Origin: Ramlibacter sp.
GTDB taxonomy: Bacteria > Pseudomonadota > Gammaproteobacteria > Burkholderiales > Burkholderiaceae_C
Reading direction: 5' to 3'
Length of the DNA stretch: 64,000 bases
NCBI GenBank assembly: GCA_019635435.1
Contig: JAHBZM010000001.1
Coordinates: forward strand, 2,108,001-2,172,000
This document shows positions 51,746 to 60,103 of this stretch, piece by piece. The stretch's first letter is position 1. Each line of letters begins with the position of its first letter. The notes beneath the pieces are model-generated. The model saw only the letters and a list, made by a program, of their open reading frames with translations. It made no database searches and had not been told where the DNA came from. The translations under genes were made by a program, and so were the position numbers.

Positions 51746-51817
51746 GGGTCGAAAGACCCGCGCCGCTGCAGTCGCGGGGCAAGCCTGATCCGACGTTGCC
51801 GCCCCGAGCGGCAACGC
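51746..51817 (+). other. Run of stable hairpins after the tRNA-like sequences
   Basis: Directly after the CCA comes GGGTC-GAAA-GACCC (51746-51759, a GNRA tetraloop hairpin), then CCCGCG/CGCGGG (51757-51777) and GTTGCCG/CGGCAAC (51795-51815). There is no T tract, so these look like RNA folding or processing elements rather than a terminator. The remaining 200 bp before the slipin gene hold nothing I can name. Confidence 0.5.
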
Positions 51818-52016
51818 AGGACCGGACGAGCCCTGCAACTGCCCTCGGTGGCGGCCGGCGCTGAAACCGCCCGGTCCGCGCCCACGGCCAGCACAGGCTG
51901 CCTTGCCGGGTGGCCTGAGCGCACCGTGACGCCCGGCCCTGTGCCTTCAGCGTTTGCAGCCCCCGTTGCCGCGGCGCACCCCTTCATTCACACGCATCCA
52001 ACACAAGGAGAACACC

Positions 52017-53156
52017 ATGGAATTCAAGCGTGTCAGCATCAAGAAAAACGAGCGCGGCATCCTGCTGCGCAATGGTGACTTTGACCGCGTGCTGCGGCCC
52101 GGCCGTCACCTGCTGTTCAGCGGTCTGGACACGCTGCGCGTGGAAAACTTCGCGCTCGACCAACCCGCATTCGCCCACAGTCTGGCGGACTACCTCATGG
52201 CCAGGGAAGCCGGGGTGGTCGCGGCCGAGTTCGTGCGCGTCGAGCTGGGCGAGACCCAAGCCGGCCTGCGTTCCGAGAACGGCGTGTTGGTGGAAGTGCT
52301 TGCTCCCACCACGCGGCGCCTGTACTGGAAGGGGCTGGTGGACGTGCAGGTGGAGGTGATCGACCTGGTCGCCTCGCCCGAGCTCGCCCCTGGCACGGTG
52401 GCCCGCCTGACGCAGACCCAGCTGCGCCAACGTGGCGTGACCGGCCTGGCCGGTGTGCTGCAGGTGCAGGTGCCCGAACACTCGGTGGGCGTGCTGACCG
52501 TTGACGGCAAGGTGGAACGCCTGCTGGTGCCCGGTGCGTACGCGTTCTGGAAGTTCAACCGCAATGTGGCGGTGGATCTAGTGGACATGCGCCTGCAGTC
52601 GCTGGAAGTCACGGGCCAGGAAATCCTGACCCGCGACAAAGTCAGCCTGCGGCTGAACCTGGCGGCCACCTGGCGCTACACCGATGTGCTCAAGGCCTTC
52701 ACCCAGCTGCAAAAGCCCGCGGAACACCTGTACCGCGAGCTGCAGTTCGGGCTGCGCGCCGCTGTGGGCACCCGCACGCTGGATGAGCTGCTGGAGAACA
52801 AGACGGTCATCGACGAAGTGGTGACCACCTATGTGCGTGGCCGCCTGTCCGCGTGGGGGCTGGCGCTGGACGGCGTGGGTGTGAAAGACATCGTGCTGCC
52901 CGGCGAGATGAAAACCATCCTGGCCCAGGTGGTCGAGGCGGGCAAGTCGGCGGAAGCCAACGTGATCCGCCGGCGCGAAGAAACCGCCGCCACGCGTTCC
53001 CTGCTCAACACGGCCAAGGTCATGGAGGACAACCCCGTGGCCCTGCGCCTGAAGGAGCTGGAAACGCTGGAGCGTGTGGCCGAGCGCATCGACAAGATCT
53101 CCGTCTTCGGCGGTCTGGACCAGGTGCTCAACGGGCTAGTGAAGCTCAAGCCCTAG
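52017..53156 (+). CDS. Slipin / SPFH (band 7) family protein
   Basis: A 379-residue stomatin-like protein. The N-terminal portion (MEFKRVSIKKNERGILLRNGDFDRVLRPGRH, about 1-140) is unusual and has no transmembrane helix. The SPFH core runs about 150-330 (VPEHSVGVLTVDGKVERLLVPGAYAFWKF, then DKVSLRLNLAATWRYTDVLKAF). A helical tail (VEAGKSAEANVIRRREETAATRSLLNTAKVMEDNP) is expected to oligomerise. ATG at 52017 follows AAGGAG. Its operon partner is a ClpP-class protease, recalling stomatin-protease operons. Confidence 0.9.
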   Translation: MEFKRVSIKKNERGILLRNGDFDRVLRPGRHLLFSGLDTLRVENFALDQPAFAHSLADYLMAREAGVVAAEFVRVELGETQAGLRSENGVLVEVLAPTTRRLYWKGLVDVQVEVIDLVASPELAPGTVARLTQTQLRQRGVTGLAGVLQVQVPEHSVGVLTVDGKVERLLVPGAYAFWKFNRNVAVDLVDMRLQSLEVTGQEILTRDKVSLRLNLAATWRYTDVLKAFTQLQKPAEHLYRELQFGLRAAVGTRTLDELLENKTVIDEVVTTYVRGRLSAWGLALDGVGVKDIVLPGEMKTILAQVVEAGKSAEANVIRRREETAATRSLLNTAKVMEDNPVALRLKELETLERVAERIDKISVFGGLDQVLNGLVKLKP

Positions 53157-53164
53157 CAACCCTC

Positions 53165-53195
53165 CGGGGGCGGCCTTTGGTCGCCCCCGTTCTTT
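53165..53195 (+). terminator. Terminator-like hairpin between slipin and protease genes
   Basis: An 8-bp perfect stem CGGGGGCG/CGCCCCCG (loop GCCTTTGGT) is followed by TTCTTT. It lies inside an otherwise tight operon and may lower expression of the protease and rtcB. Confidence 0.6.
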
Positions 53196-53207
53196 GGAAA
53201 CAACATC

Positions 53208-54218
53208 ATGGAAACACAAGAGAAGAAAAAGAAAGTCAAACAGCCGCCCGTGCTGTTTGCCAGGACGCAGGCCGTGATGGCCCAGCTTGGAGATTGTCTG
53301 GGCGGCCCTGTGGTGAGCTACTGGAACAACCCGCGAGGCTCGGTGTGCCAGTCAGACGTGGTGGCGCTGTATGACGTGCTGGCACGTCTGGGCCGGCACG
53401 ACACCATGTACCTGTTCATCAAGTCCGACGGGGGCAGCGGCCAGGTGTCGCTGCGCCTGGTCAACCTGCTGCGCCAACACTGCCGCCAGCTCGTGGCGCT
53501 GGTGCCGCTGGAGTGCGCATCGGCCGCGACGATGATTGCGCTGGGCGCGGACCGCATCCTGATGGGGCCTACCGCCTATCTGACGGCGGTGGACACCTCG
53601 CTGAACCATGCGCTGTCGCCTGTGGACCGTGACAACGACCGTGTGAACGTCAGCCTGGATGAACTCAACCGGGTAATCCGGCTGTGGCGCGACCAGCAGG
53701 GCGAGCAGGCCGAGAACGCCTACAAGTCGCTGTTCCAATACGTGCACCCGCTGGTGATCGGCGCCGTTGATCGCGCCGAATCGCTGTCCATCATGCTGTG
53801 CCGCGAGTTGCTGGCCAACCACATCGCCGATGAGGCAGTGGCCGAGCAGATAGCGGCGACGCTGAATGCCAAATACCCGTCGCACAGCTACCCCATCCTG
53901 CTGGATGAGGCCGTCAAGATCGGCCTGAAAGCCGAGCGCATGCCGCAAGAGGTCAACACCCTGTTGCTGCAACTGAACGGCTACTACAGTGAAATGGGGC
54001 AGAAGGCGACGACCGACTTTGACGAGATCAGGGCCCATGGCAATGAGATCGTCAACATCTGGGAGGCGTCGGGCACGCAGGTGTTCTACCAACAGGACAA
54101 GGACTGGTTCTACCGCGCCGAAGAACGGCGCTGGATCACCATGAACGACAACAGCGGATGGCGCCGCATTGAACGAAACGGCTCACGCATCAAGCGCACC
54201 TTGCTGCACGTGGCCTGA
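53208..54218 (+). CDS. SDH-family (ClpP-class) serine protease-like protein
   Basis: A 336-residue cytosolic protein. The ClpP/crotonase fold is visible as MYLFIKSDGGSGQVSLRLVNLL (oxyanion region near 71-77), then VPLECASAATMIALGADRILMGPTAYLTAVD with the likely nucleophile Ser105 and a conserved Gly/Asp turn, matching the serine dehydrogenase proteinase family. The tail adds a WFYRAEERRWITMNDNSGW segment. It lies 51 bp after slipin and 32 bp before rtcB. Confidence 0.82.
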   Translation: METQEKKKKVKQPPVLFARTQAVMAQLGDCLGGPVVSYWNNPRGSVCQSDVVALYDVLARLGRHDTMYLFIKSDGGSGQVSLRLVNLLRQHCRQLVALVPLECASAATMIALGADRILMGPTAYLTAVDTSLNHALSPVDRDNDRVNVSLDELNRVIRLWRDQQGEQAENAYKSLFQYVHPLVIGAVDRAESLSIMLCRELLANHIADEAVAEQIAATLNAKYPSHSYPILLDEAVKIGLKAERMPQEVNTLLLQLNGYYSEMGQKATTDFDEIRAHGNEIVNIWEASGTQVFYQQDKDWFYRAEERRWITMNDNSGWRRIERNGSRIKRTLLHVA

Positions 54219-54250
54219 GCGGCCTGCCATGGCGGGCCAAAAGGAAAAAC

Positions 54251-55471
54251 ATGAAAGAAACCAACTACATCGAAGAGCAAACCCCCGGCGGCGTGCCCAT
54301 CAAGATGTGGACGCGCGGCGTGCCGGTGGAAGACGAGGCCCGACGCCAGCTCAGCAACGCGGCGCGGCTGCCCATTGTGTTCAGGCACGTGGCCGCCATG
54401 CCTGATGTGCACTTTGGCATCGGGGCCACTGTGGGCTCGGTCATTCCCACCTTCCGCGCCATCATCCCCGCGGCGGTGGGGGTGGACATTGGCTGCGGCA
54501 TGATCGCCAGCAAAACCACGCTGACGGCTGAAGACCTGCCCGACAACCTGGGGCCGCTGCGCTCGGCCATCGAGCGAGCCGTGCCGCATGGCCGCGCACC
54601 CGGTGCGCGCGACCCCGGCGCCTGGCACAAGGTGCCAGGGTCGGTGGACACCGCCTGGGCCCAACTGGAGCCCGAGTTCACCGAGCTTTGCCGTGACTAC
54701 CCCAAGCTGCGCAAGACCAACAACCACAACCACCTGGGCACCCTGGGCACGGGTAACCACTTCATTGAGGTCTGCCTGGACGAGCAGGGCGCGGTTTGGT
54801 TCATGCTGCACTCGGGCTCACGCGGCGTGGGCAATGCCATTGGCACCATGTTCATCGAACTGGCCAGGCAGGACGCCATGCGCAACAACGTGAACCTGCC
54901 TGACCGTGACCTGGCGTACTTTGAAGAAGGCTCGCGCTACTTTGGCGACTACGTGCGGGCCGTGGGCTGGGGCCAGAAGTTTGCGCGCCTGAACCGTGAG
55001 GTGATGATGCGCCGCGTGATCGAGGCGGCCAAGACCGTGATCCGCAAGAACTTCCAGAGCCACATCGAGGCGGTCAACTGCCACCACAACTATGTGCAAC
55101 GGGAACGCCACTTTGGGGAAGATGTTTACGTGACCCGCAAGGGCGCCGTGAGCGCCCAGGCGGGTGAACTGGGCATCATCCCCGGCAGCATGGGCGCGCG
55201 CAGCTACATCGTGCGTGGCAAGGGCAACCCCGAAAGCTTCGCCTCGTGTTCGCACGGGGCAGGGCGCACCATGAGCCGTGGCGAAGCCAAGCGCCGGTTC
55301 ACGCTGGCCGACCACCGCGCCGCCACCGAAGGCGTTGAATGCCGCAAGGACAAGGACGTGATTGACGAAACGCCCGCGGCCTACAAGGACATTGACGCCG
55401 TGATGGCGGCGCAGCAAGACCTGGTGGACGTGGTGCACACGCTCAAGCAGGTGGTGTGCGTGAAAGGGTGA
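54251..55471 (+). CDS. rtcB: RNA-splicing ligase RtcB
   Basis: A 406-residue GTP- and Mn-dependent ligase that joins 2',3'-cyclic phosphate (or 3'-phosphate) to 5'-OH RNA ends, such as those left by tRNA-cutting ribonucleases. Active-site residues align with E. coli RtcB: GVDIGCGM (Asp79, Cys82), GNHF (His170), HSGSRG (His187), NCHHNY (His279) and the guanylylated histidine in SHGAGRTMSR (His335). No archease, rtcA or rtcR gene is nearby. A perfect terminator follows. Confidence 0.97.
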   Translation: MKETNYIEEQTPGGVPIKMWTRGVPVEDEARRQLSNAARLPIVFRHVAAMPDVHFGIGATVGSVIPTFRAIIPAAVGVDIGCGMIASKTTLTAEDLPDNLGPLRSAIERAVPHGRAPGARDPGAWHKVPGSVDTAWAQLEPEFTELCRDYPKLRKTNNHNHLGTLGTGNHFIEVCLDEQGAVWFMLHSGSRGVGNAIGTMFIELARQDAMRNNVNLPDRDLAYFEEGSRYFGDYVRAVGWGQKFARLNREVMMRRVIEAAKTVIRKNFQSHIEAVNCHHNYVQRERHFGEDVYVTRKGAVSAQAGELGIIPGSMGARSYIVRGKGNPESFASCSHGAGRTMSRGEAKRRFTLADHRAATEGVECRKDKDVIDETPAAYKDIDAVMAAQQDLVDVVHTLKQVVCVKG

Positions 55472-55487
55472 AACGCATCGCCCATCG

Positions 55488-55517
55488 AGCCGACCCGAAA
55501 GGGTCGGCTTTTTTTTG
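55488..55517 (+). terminator. Terminator after rtcB
   Basis: A perfect 9-bp stem AGCCGACCC/GGGTCGGCT with a GAAA loop is followed by seven or more T residues. It closes the slipin-protease-rtcB operon. Confidence 0.95.
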
Positions 55518-55601
55518 GTCGCAGGGTGGTCTACCCTTGCTTCAACGCCGTCAGATCAATCGCAATCGTCATGCGCGAGTCAGCCAGATCGTCGGCCATC
55601 G

Positions 55602-55994
55602 TCATGGTGCAGGGGGCCACGGCCCCGGGACGGTCACGGCTTCGTCAGGGCCAGGCCAGGGCGGCATGGTGATGGCCACCGCAGATACCCCCTCCGTAGC
55701 CGCGGCCCGAAACTGGAAGTGCGTACCCAGTGGAATGGTCAGGCAAACACCCGGTTCGAGCACCACAGTTTCTTCACGCTCGCCCTGCTTGCGCCACATC
55801 TCGCCACGCCCGGCCACCACAAACCAGATCTCTTCCACCGTGCGGTGCGTCACGGCCTGGGCCACCTGGCCGGCGCGCAGCGTGAAATGCGCCATGCCGC
55901 CTCCCTGCAAGCCCAGCAGGATGCGCACATCCGAGCCATCGGGTGCCACCACTGTCGCGACGGCGGGGAGAGGCATGGTATTGAACGCGGTCAT
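55602..55994 (-). CDS. Cupin domain protein
   Basis: A 130-residue single cupin barrel. AHFTLRAGQVAQAVTHRTVEEIWFVVAGRGEMW carries the motif-1 His/Glu metal ligands, and LEPGVCLTIPLGTHFQFRA is motif 2. The function cannot be assigned. It converges on rtcB and lies just inside the right repeat of the island, so it may or may not belong to the module. Confidence 0.85.
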   Translation of the reverse strand: MTAFNTMPLPAVATVVAPDGSDVRILLGLQGGGMAHFTLRAGQVAQAVTHRTVEEIWFVVAGRGEMWRKQGEREETVVLEPGVCLTIPLGTHFQFRAAATEGVSAVAITMPPWPGPDEAVTVPGPWPPAP

Positions 55995-56184
55995 GGTTGG
56001 GCGCTACCAGTTACAAACTCCATCAGATCGGCAGACAGAATGACGGGCACTTGCGGAAAGTACCCGGACTGGTTCGGCTGTGCCGTGAGCGCACAAATGT
56101 TTTTGGAATACATGCATCCTCCGCTGTTTGAATAGTGGTTCAAATTCTGCCGCATAACGTCTCCAGGCTGCTGCTCCACAACGC

Positions 56185-56229
56185 GGGCAGTTGCCTGGTC
56201 GAGCGGGGGACCCGGGTTCAGATCTGACG
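56185..56229 (+). repeat. Right direct repeat of the island (second kup 3' end)
   Basis: It matches 49169-49213 at 39 of 45 positions; 56210-56229 is identical to 49194-49213. In the kup frame it reads AGSCLVERGTRVQI then stop, so it is a detached kup C-terminus. Similarity to kup ends abruptly upstream of 56185. Confidence 0.75.
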
Positions 56230-56231
56230 CA

Positions 56232-56690
56232 TCAAGGCGCGCGCCCCGGCGCCACCATGGCCGTGGCCAGCGCCAGGCCGGGCGCCGTGGGGTGGGCCGT
56301 GTCCACCAGAACGCCTTCTGCAAAGCTGAAATTTCTGGCCGGGCGGACCACATGGGCCCGGAAGGCGAGTGAATCGCTGGCGCTCGCCAGCGACAGGAAC
56401 TTGACGGAGAGTTCCAGCGTGACGACCACCTCACTGTCGTAGTGCCCCAAGCCGGCGAGCACGAAGGCCGCGTCAAAACCCGCGGAGATGACTCCCCCAT
56501 TGAGCGCCGTCGTGCCGCCACCGCCCAGCGGGCCAGGGGCCAGCCCTGACAGGGTGACAACCGCGGTGCCGGGTTCCTCGAACGCACCCTTGAAGCCGAA
56601 CCACAAGACCTCTTTGCGCGCGTTGAACTGCAGCAGTTGCTGTGCGCGCCTTTCAGGCGACAGGCGAAAAGCGGCCGAAGGAAGTTGCAT
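56232..56690 (-). CDS. PaaI-like hotdog thioesterase
   Basis: A 152-residue hotdog-fold protein. TTALNGGVISAGFDAAFVLAG is the active-site helix region, with an NGG in place of the more usual HGG, and VVVTLELSVKFLSLA follows. ATG at 56690 is preferred; TTG at 56711 is in frame. Its stop lies 3 bp from the right island repeat, so it is the first core gene past the island. Confidence 0.8.
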   Translation of the reverse strand: MQLPSAAFRLSPERRAQQLLQFNARKEVLWFGFKGAFEEPGTAVVTLSGLAPGPLGGGGTTALNGGVISAGFDAAFVLAGLGHYDSEVVVTLELSVKFLSLASASDSLAFRAHVVRPARNFSFAEGVLVDTAHPTAPGLALATAMVAPGRAP

Positions 56691-56718
56691 GGCAGTACCG
56701 TCCTCAATCAAGCGGGGC

Positions 56719-57225
56719 TCAACCCAGCAGCGCAGGGTTGAGCTGCCAGGTGGCGAGCGTGAGTGCCGACGCGAACGACACCCATGCCAGGTAGGGCAGC
56801 AGCAGCATGGCCGCCAGCCTGCTGACGCGCCAGAACAGGCCGATGGTGAGGGCGATCAGCACCCACAGCAGAACAATCTCTGCCAACGCCAGCCCGCCTT
56901 GCCGCCAGACGAAAAAGAGCCAGGTCCACAGCGCATTGGCCGCCAGCTGGAGCATGAACACCAGCAGCGCGTTGCGTGCGCCCGCAAAACCGCGCGCGCG
57001 CCAGACCAGCCAGGCCGAGATGCCCATCAACGCATACAGAGCCGACCAGACCGGCGCAAACAGCCAGCCCGGGGGCGCCCAGGCGGGGCGAATCAGGTCG
57101 CGGTAGAAATCACCCGCGTTGGCCGATGCCAGACCGCCCACCGCGGCCGCGGCAAAAGCGACGGCCAGCCAGCCGATCAGGCCCAGGGTTTGGCGTGCGG
57201 GTGACCTGGCAGGGCGTTGAGTCAT
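56719..57225 (-). CDS. tspO: TspO/MBR family tryptophan-rich sensory protein
   Basis: A 168-residue inner-membrane protein with five helices. RPAWAPPGWLFAPVWSALYALMGISAWLVW and ANALWTWLFFVWRQGGLALAEI are the TspO signature; Trp is frequent. It binds porphyrins and related ligands and is linked to oxidative stress. It precedes the thioesterase gene by 28 nt on the same strand. Confidence 0.95.
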   Translation of the reverse strand: MTQRPARSPARQTLGLIGWLAVAFAAAAVGGLASANAGDFYRDLIRPAWAPPGWLFAPVWSALYALMGISAWLVWRARGFAGARNALLVFMLQLAANALWTWLFFVWRQGGLALAEIVLLWVLIALTIGLFWRVSRLAAMLLLPYLAWVSFASALTLATWQLNPALLG

Positions 57226-57342
57226 TGGAGGTGCTGACGATAGGGATGCCCTGCATTCTCCGGCAGTTGTTCAACTGGGTGTGCGCCCTCCGGATTCAGT
57301 CAACTTGTCGCGGGTGGTTGAGCGGCCTCTTTTGACATTTGC

Positions 57343-59730
57343 CTAATAGAGGTACACCGCCCCCGAATTGCTCTGGCTTGCATCGGCCTGGTTGCCACCA
57401 ATGCCGCCCGAGCCACCGTCTTCTGAGGCCGCACCCACGGCGAGGGTATTGCCATCGGCCGACAGCGCCACCGCACCGCCAAACCGGTCGCCCGCGCCGG
57501 TATTGGGTGCCTTCAGGTAGGCCGACTGCGACCACGCCGCGCCGCTGCGCTTGAACATGAAGACGGCGCCGGCATCCGCCGCGGCGGTGTTGGCCTGGTC
57601 CCCGTTGAAACCCGTGGCGTTGCTGTCTTCACGGTAAGACGACACGGCCAGCGTATGGCCGTCCGCCGACATGAACATCGCATTGCCAAAGCGATGTGGT
57701 GTTCGCGTGTTGGAGGGCTTCAGGTACGCCTGCTGTGACCAGGTTGCGCCCGCACGGGTGAACACAAATGCGGCGCCCGAATTCAAGGCCAGCGCATTGT
57801 CGACGGGGTTGACTGCGAACACGCCGGTGTTGTTGCTGCTCTCGCCGTCCATCCCCACGCCCAGGGTGTTGCCGTCGGCCGACAGGACAACTGCCACTCC
57901 GAACCGGTCATTGGCTTCGGGCAGCGGCGCCTTCAGGTAGCTCTGCTGCGCCCACAGGTTGCCCGTGCGCTGAAAGACGTAGGCGGCTCCCGCGTTGGAC
58001 AAGGAGTTGTCGCCCGGGGCCGCCGCGTCGGCGCTTTGCTCAAAAAACGCGCCCACCGCGACGGTGTCACCACTGCCCGAGAGCGCCAGTGATATGCCGA
58101 AGAAATCGCCCGCGCCCGCGTTGGATGCCTTGAGGTAGCCCTGGGCCGACCAGACGCCCCCTGTGCGCGTGAACACATGGACGGCCCCTGAGCCGAAGTA
58201 AGCGCCGTTGCCGTGCGCGCCCGTCTGGTCCGCGCTCTCGTAATAGGCGGCCACCGCCAGCGTGTCGCCGTTGGTGGACAGCCTCACGGTGGTCCCGAAC
58301 AGGTCGCCAGCGTACGCGTTGGGTGCCTTGATGAAGGCCTGGCGCGACCACACCGCGCCACTGCGGGTGTAGACATACACGGCGCCAGCGCTGGCTGCCA
58401 GATTGTTGGTGGCCGGCATCACGGTGAAGGTGCCGGTCTGGTTGCCCGACTCCCCGTCGGCCCCGATGGCCAGCGTGCTGCCGTCGCCCGACAGGGCCAG
58501 CGCGTTGCCAAAGTAGTCGTTGGCATCCGGGTTGGGCGCTGCAATTCGGGCCTGCTGGGTCCACGTGGCCCCGGTTTTGGTGAAGACATACACAGCGCCC
58601 GTGTTGCCGCCCTCACCGTAGGCTCCAACGGCCATCGTCGAACCGTCGGCCGACAACGCCACCCGGTTGCCGAAGCGGGCCTCCACCGCCGGCGAGGCCG
58701 CCTTGAAGTAACCGATGGCCTGCTTCATGTCGGGCGCCACCGCCGCCGAGCTCGGCCCACACCCGCTCACGTTGCAGGCCTGCACGGTGTAGGTGGCGCT
58801 CAGGCGCGTGTGCAGCAGCACCGGGACCGCATACGCCAGGCTGGTTGTGAAACTGCTTTGCCCGATCTGCACCCGGGGCAGGGGTCCGGCGCCGTCCGGG
58901 TCTTCGTACACCAGGTAGCTCTGGGCATCTGCCACAACGTTCCATGAAAAGTTCAAGGCCTTGGCCGCGTAAGTGATGGTCAGGCCCGGCGCGGCGGTGG
59001 GAGCGGGTGGCGGCGGCGGGGGTGGCGGCGGAGGCGGGGGCTCCGGCGGGGGCGGCGGCACCACTGCGCTGCAGTGGACCAAGGCTTGGCTCTGCTGCCC
59101 TGCGCTGCCCGTGCCCTGCAACACACTGCACAGCATCCCGGCCGGTTGCACAGCCACCGTGACGGTGTAGGGCGTGCCGTGCGCCAGCGGGGTGGCGAAG
59201 CTGAAGGACCCGTTGGCAGGCACGGACAGGTTTTCTGCCCCGTTGATCTGAAGCACCACGGTGCCTACCAGGCCCGTCACCTCGACGGTGATGGGGTAGG
59301 TGTTGTCGGAGCATGACACCAGAATATCGTTGACGGGCCCCACAGCCGTCCCCGTGCCGTTGGCCACCACACAGGTCTGCCCCGTGGGCTGCGTTTTGAC
59401 CACCAGGTGGTAGGCGGTGCCGACCGCCACCGTCACGGAATAGTGGCCTGAAGACGTCAGCTCCACTTCAAGAGTGCCGTTGTTCTGCAGAACCACCTTG
59501 CCCTTCAGGCCGACCAGGGTGCCGCCAATGGTCGTTTCGGCGCTTGGCGTGTCCGGAGGGCCCACGGGGGCGTCGCTGCCCCCGCCGCAAGCCGCCAGCG
59601 TCATGAGCAAAGGGAACGCCAGACACGCTGCGGCCCAACGCCTCAGGTGGTTGAAGTTGACGGTGACCCGGCCCTTCAAGGCCAACAGGGAAACGTGCCC
59701 GCGTGAAAGCCGGCCAACAAAACATTGCAT
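57343..59730 (-). CDS. FG-GAP-like repeat surface lipoprotein
   Basis: A 795-residue secreted protein. ATG at 59730 gives a signal region ending in the lipobox LMTLAACGGG. Two carboxypeptidase/Ig-like modules follow (about 60-210), then a poly-Pro run near 225-245, a fibronectin-like segment (LTITYAAKALNFSWNVVADAQSYLVYED), and about seven tandem repeats of the type FGNRVALSADGSTMAVGAYGE with GAVYVFTKTG, each about 60 residues. These match FG-GAP/beta-propeller repeats. Probably an adhesin or cell-surface protein; the ligand is unknown. Confidence 0.85.
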   Translation of the reverse strand: MQCFVGRLSRGHVSLLALKGRVTVNFNHLRRWAAACLAFPLLMTLAACGGGSDAPVGPPDTPSAETTIGGTLVGLKGKVVLQNNGTLEVELTSSGHYSVTVAVGTAYHLVVKTQPTGQTCVVANGTGTAVGPVNDILVSCSDNTYPITVEVTGLVGTVVLQINGAENLSVPANGSFSFATPLAHGTPYTVTVAVQPAGMLCSVLQGTGSAGQQSQALVHCSAVVPPPPPEPPPPPPPPPPPPAPTAAPGLTITYAAKALNFSWNVVADAQSYLVYEDPDGAGPLPRVQIGQSSFTTSLAYAVPVLLHTRLSATYTVQACNVSGCGPSSAAVAPDMKQAIGYFKAASPAVEARFGNRVALSADGSTMAVGAYGEGGNTGAVYVFTKTGATWTQQARIAAPNPDANDYFGNALALSGDGSTLAIGADGESGNQTGTFTVMPATNNLAASAGAVYVYTRSGAVWSRQAFIKAPNAYAGDLFGTTVRLSTNGDTLAVAAYYESADQTGAHGNGAYFGSGAVHVFTRTGGVWSAQGYLKASNAGAGDFFGISLALSGSGDTVAVGAFFEQSADAAAPGDNSLSNAGAAYVFQRTGNLWAQQSYLKAPLPEANDRFGVAVVLSADGNTLGVGMDGESSNNTGVFAVNPVDNALALNSGAAFVFTRAGATWSQQAYLKPSNTRTPHRFGNAMFMSADGHTLAVSSYREDSNATGFNGDQANTAAADAGAVFMFKRSGAAWSQSAYLKAPNTGAGDRFGGAVALSADGNTLAVGAASEDGGSGGIGGNQADASQSNSGAVYLY

Positions 59731-59924
59731 GGTGATGGGTCCTCGTCTGCACCCGTGGCCCAACAACGGCCGGTCATGCAGGGATCCGATGGGCCTGTGT
59801 GCCAAGCCTGAATCGGGCCCGAATGATGCAATGGCGTGGGGCGTGGTTGCAGTGGTGCAAACCCATCCAAACTTCAGTAGGGTTGACAAACGCAGCGACG
59901 CCAACGCGTCAGCGTCCGGGCAAT

Positions 59925-59991
59925 AGTTGCTACCAATTCCGTAGCAAGAAGTGGCCGCCCCGTCTGGACTCCAGGCCTATTTGCCTCTTGA
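59925..59991. repeat. Dispersed intergenic repeat, copy 7
   Basis: TAGTTGCTACC, CGTAGCAAGAAGTGGCCGCC and GTCTGGACTCCAGGCCTATT are in the standard order. It lies in the 373-bp gap between the two lipoprotein genes; the rest of this gap shows no gene. Confidence 0.78.
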
Positions 59992-60103
59992 CTCAGCTTG
60001 TGAAGCCAGTTGCGCGGCGTGCAGCGCTTGCGGCGCGTTGGCGAGCCTTCGCAAGATTTCACTGACCCGACTGGCGCAACCCTGGACGGGGGAGAAAAGT
60101 GGG

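Noticed and set aside
49194..56229. A tyrosine or serine integrase or transposase for the island
   Set aside because: All frames in the island were considered; none shows integrase or transposase motifs. The HNH protein is the only DNA-cutting candidate.
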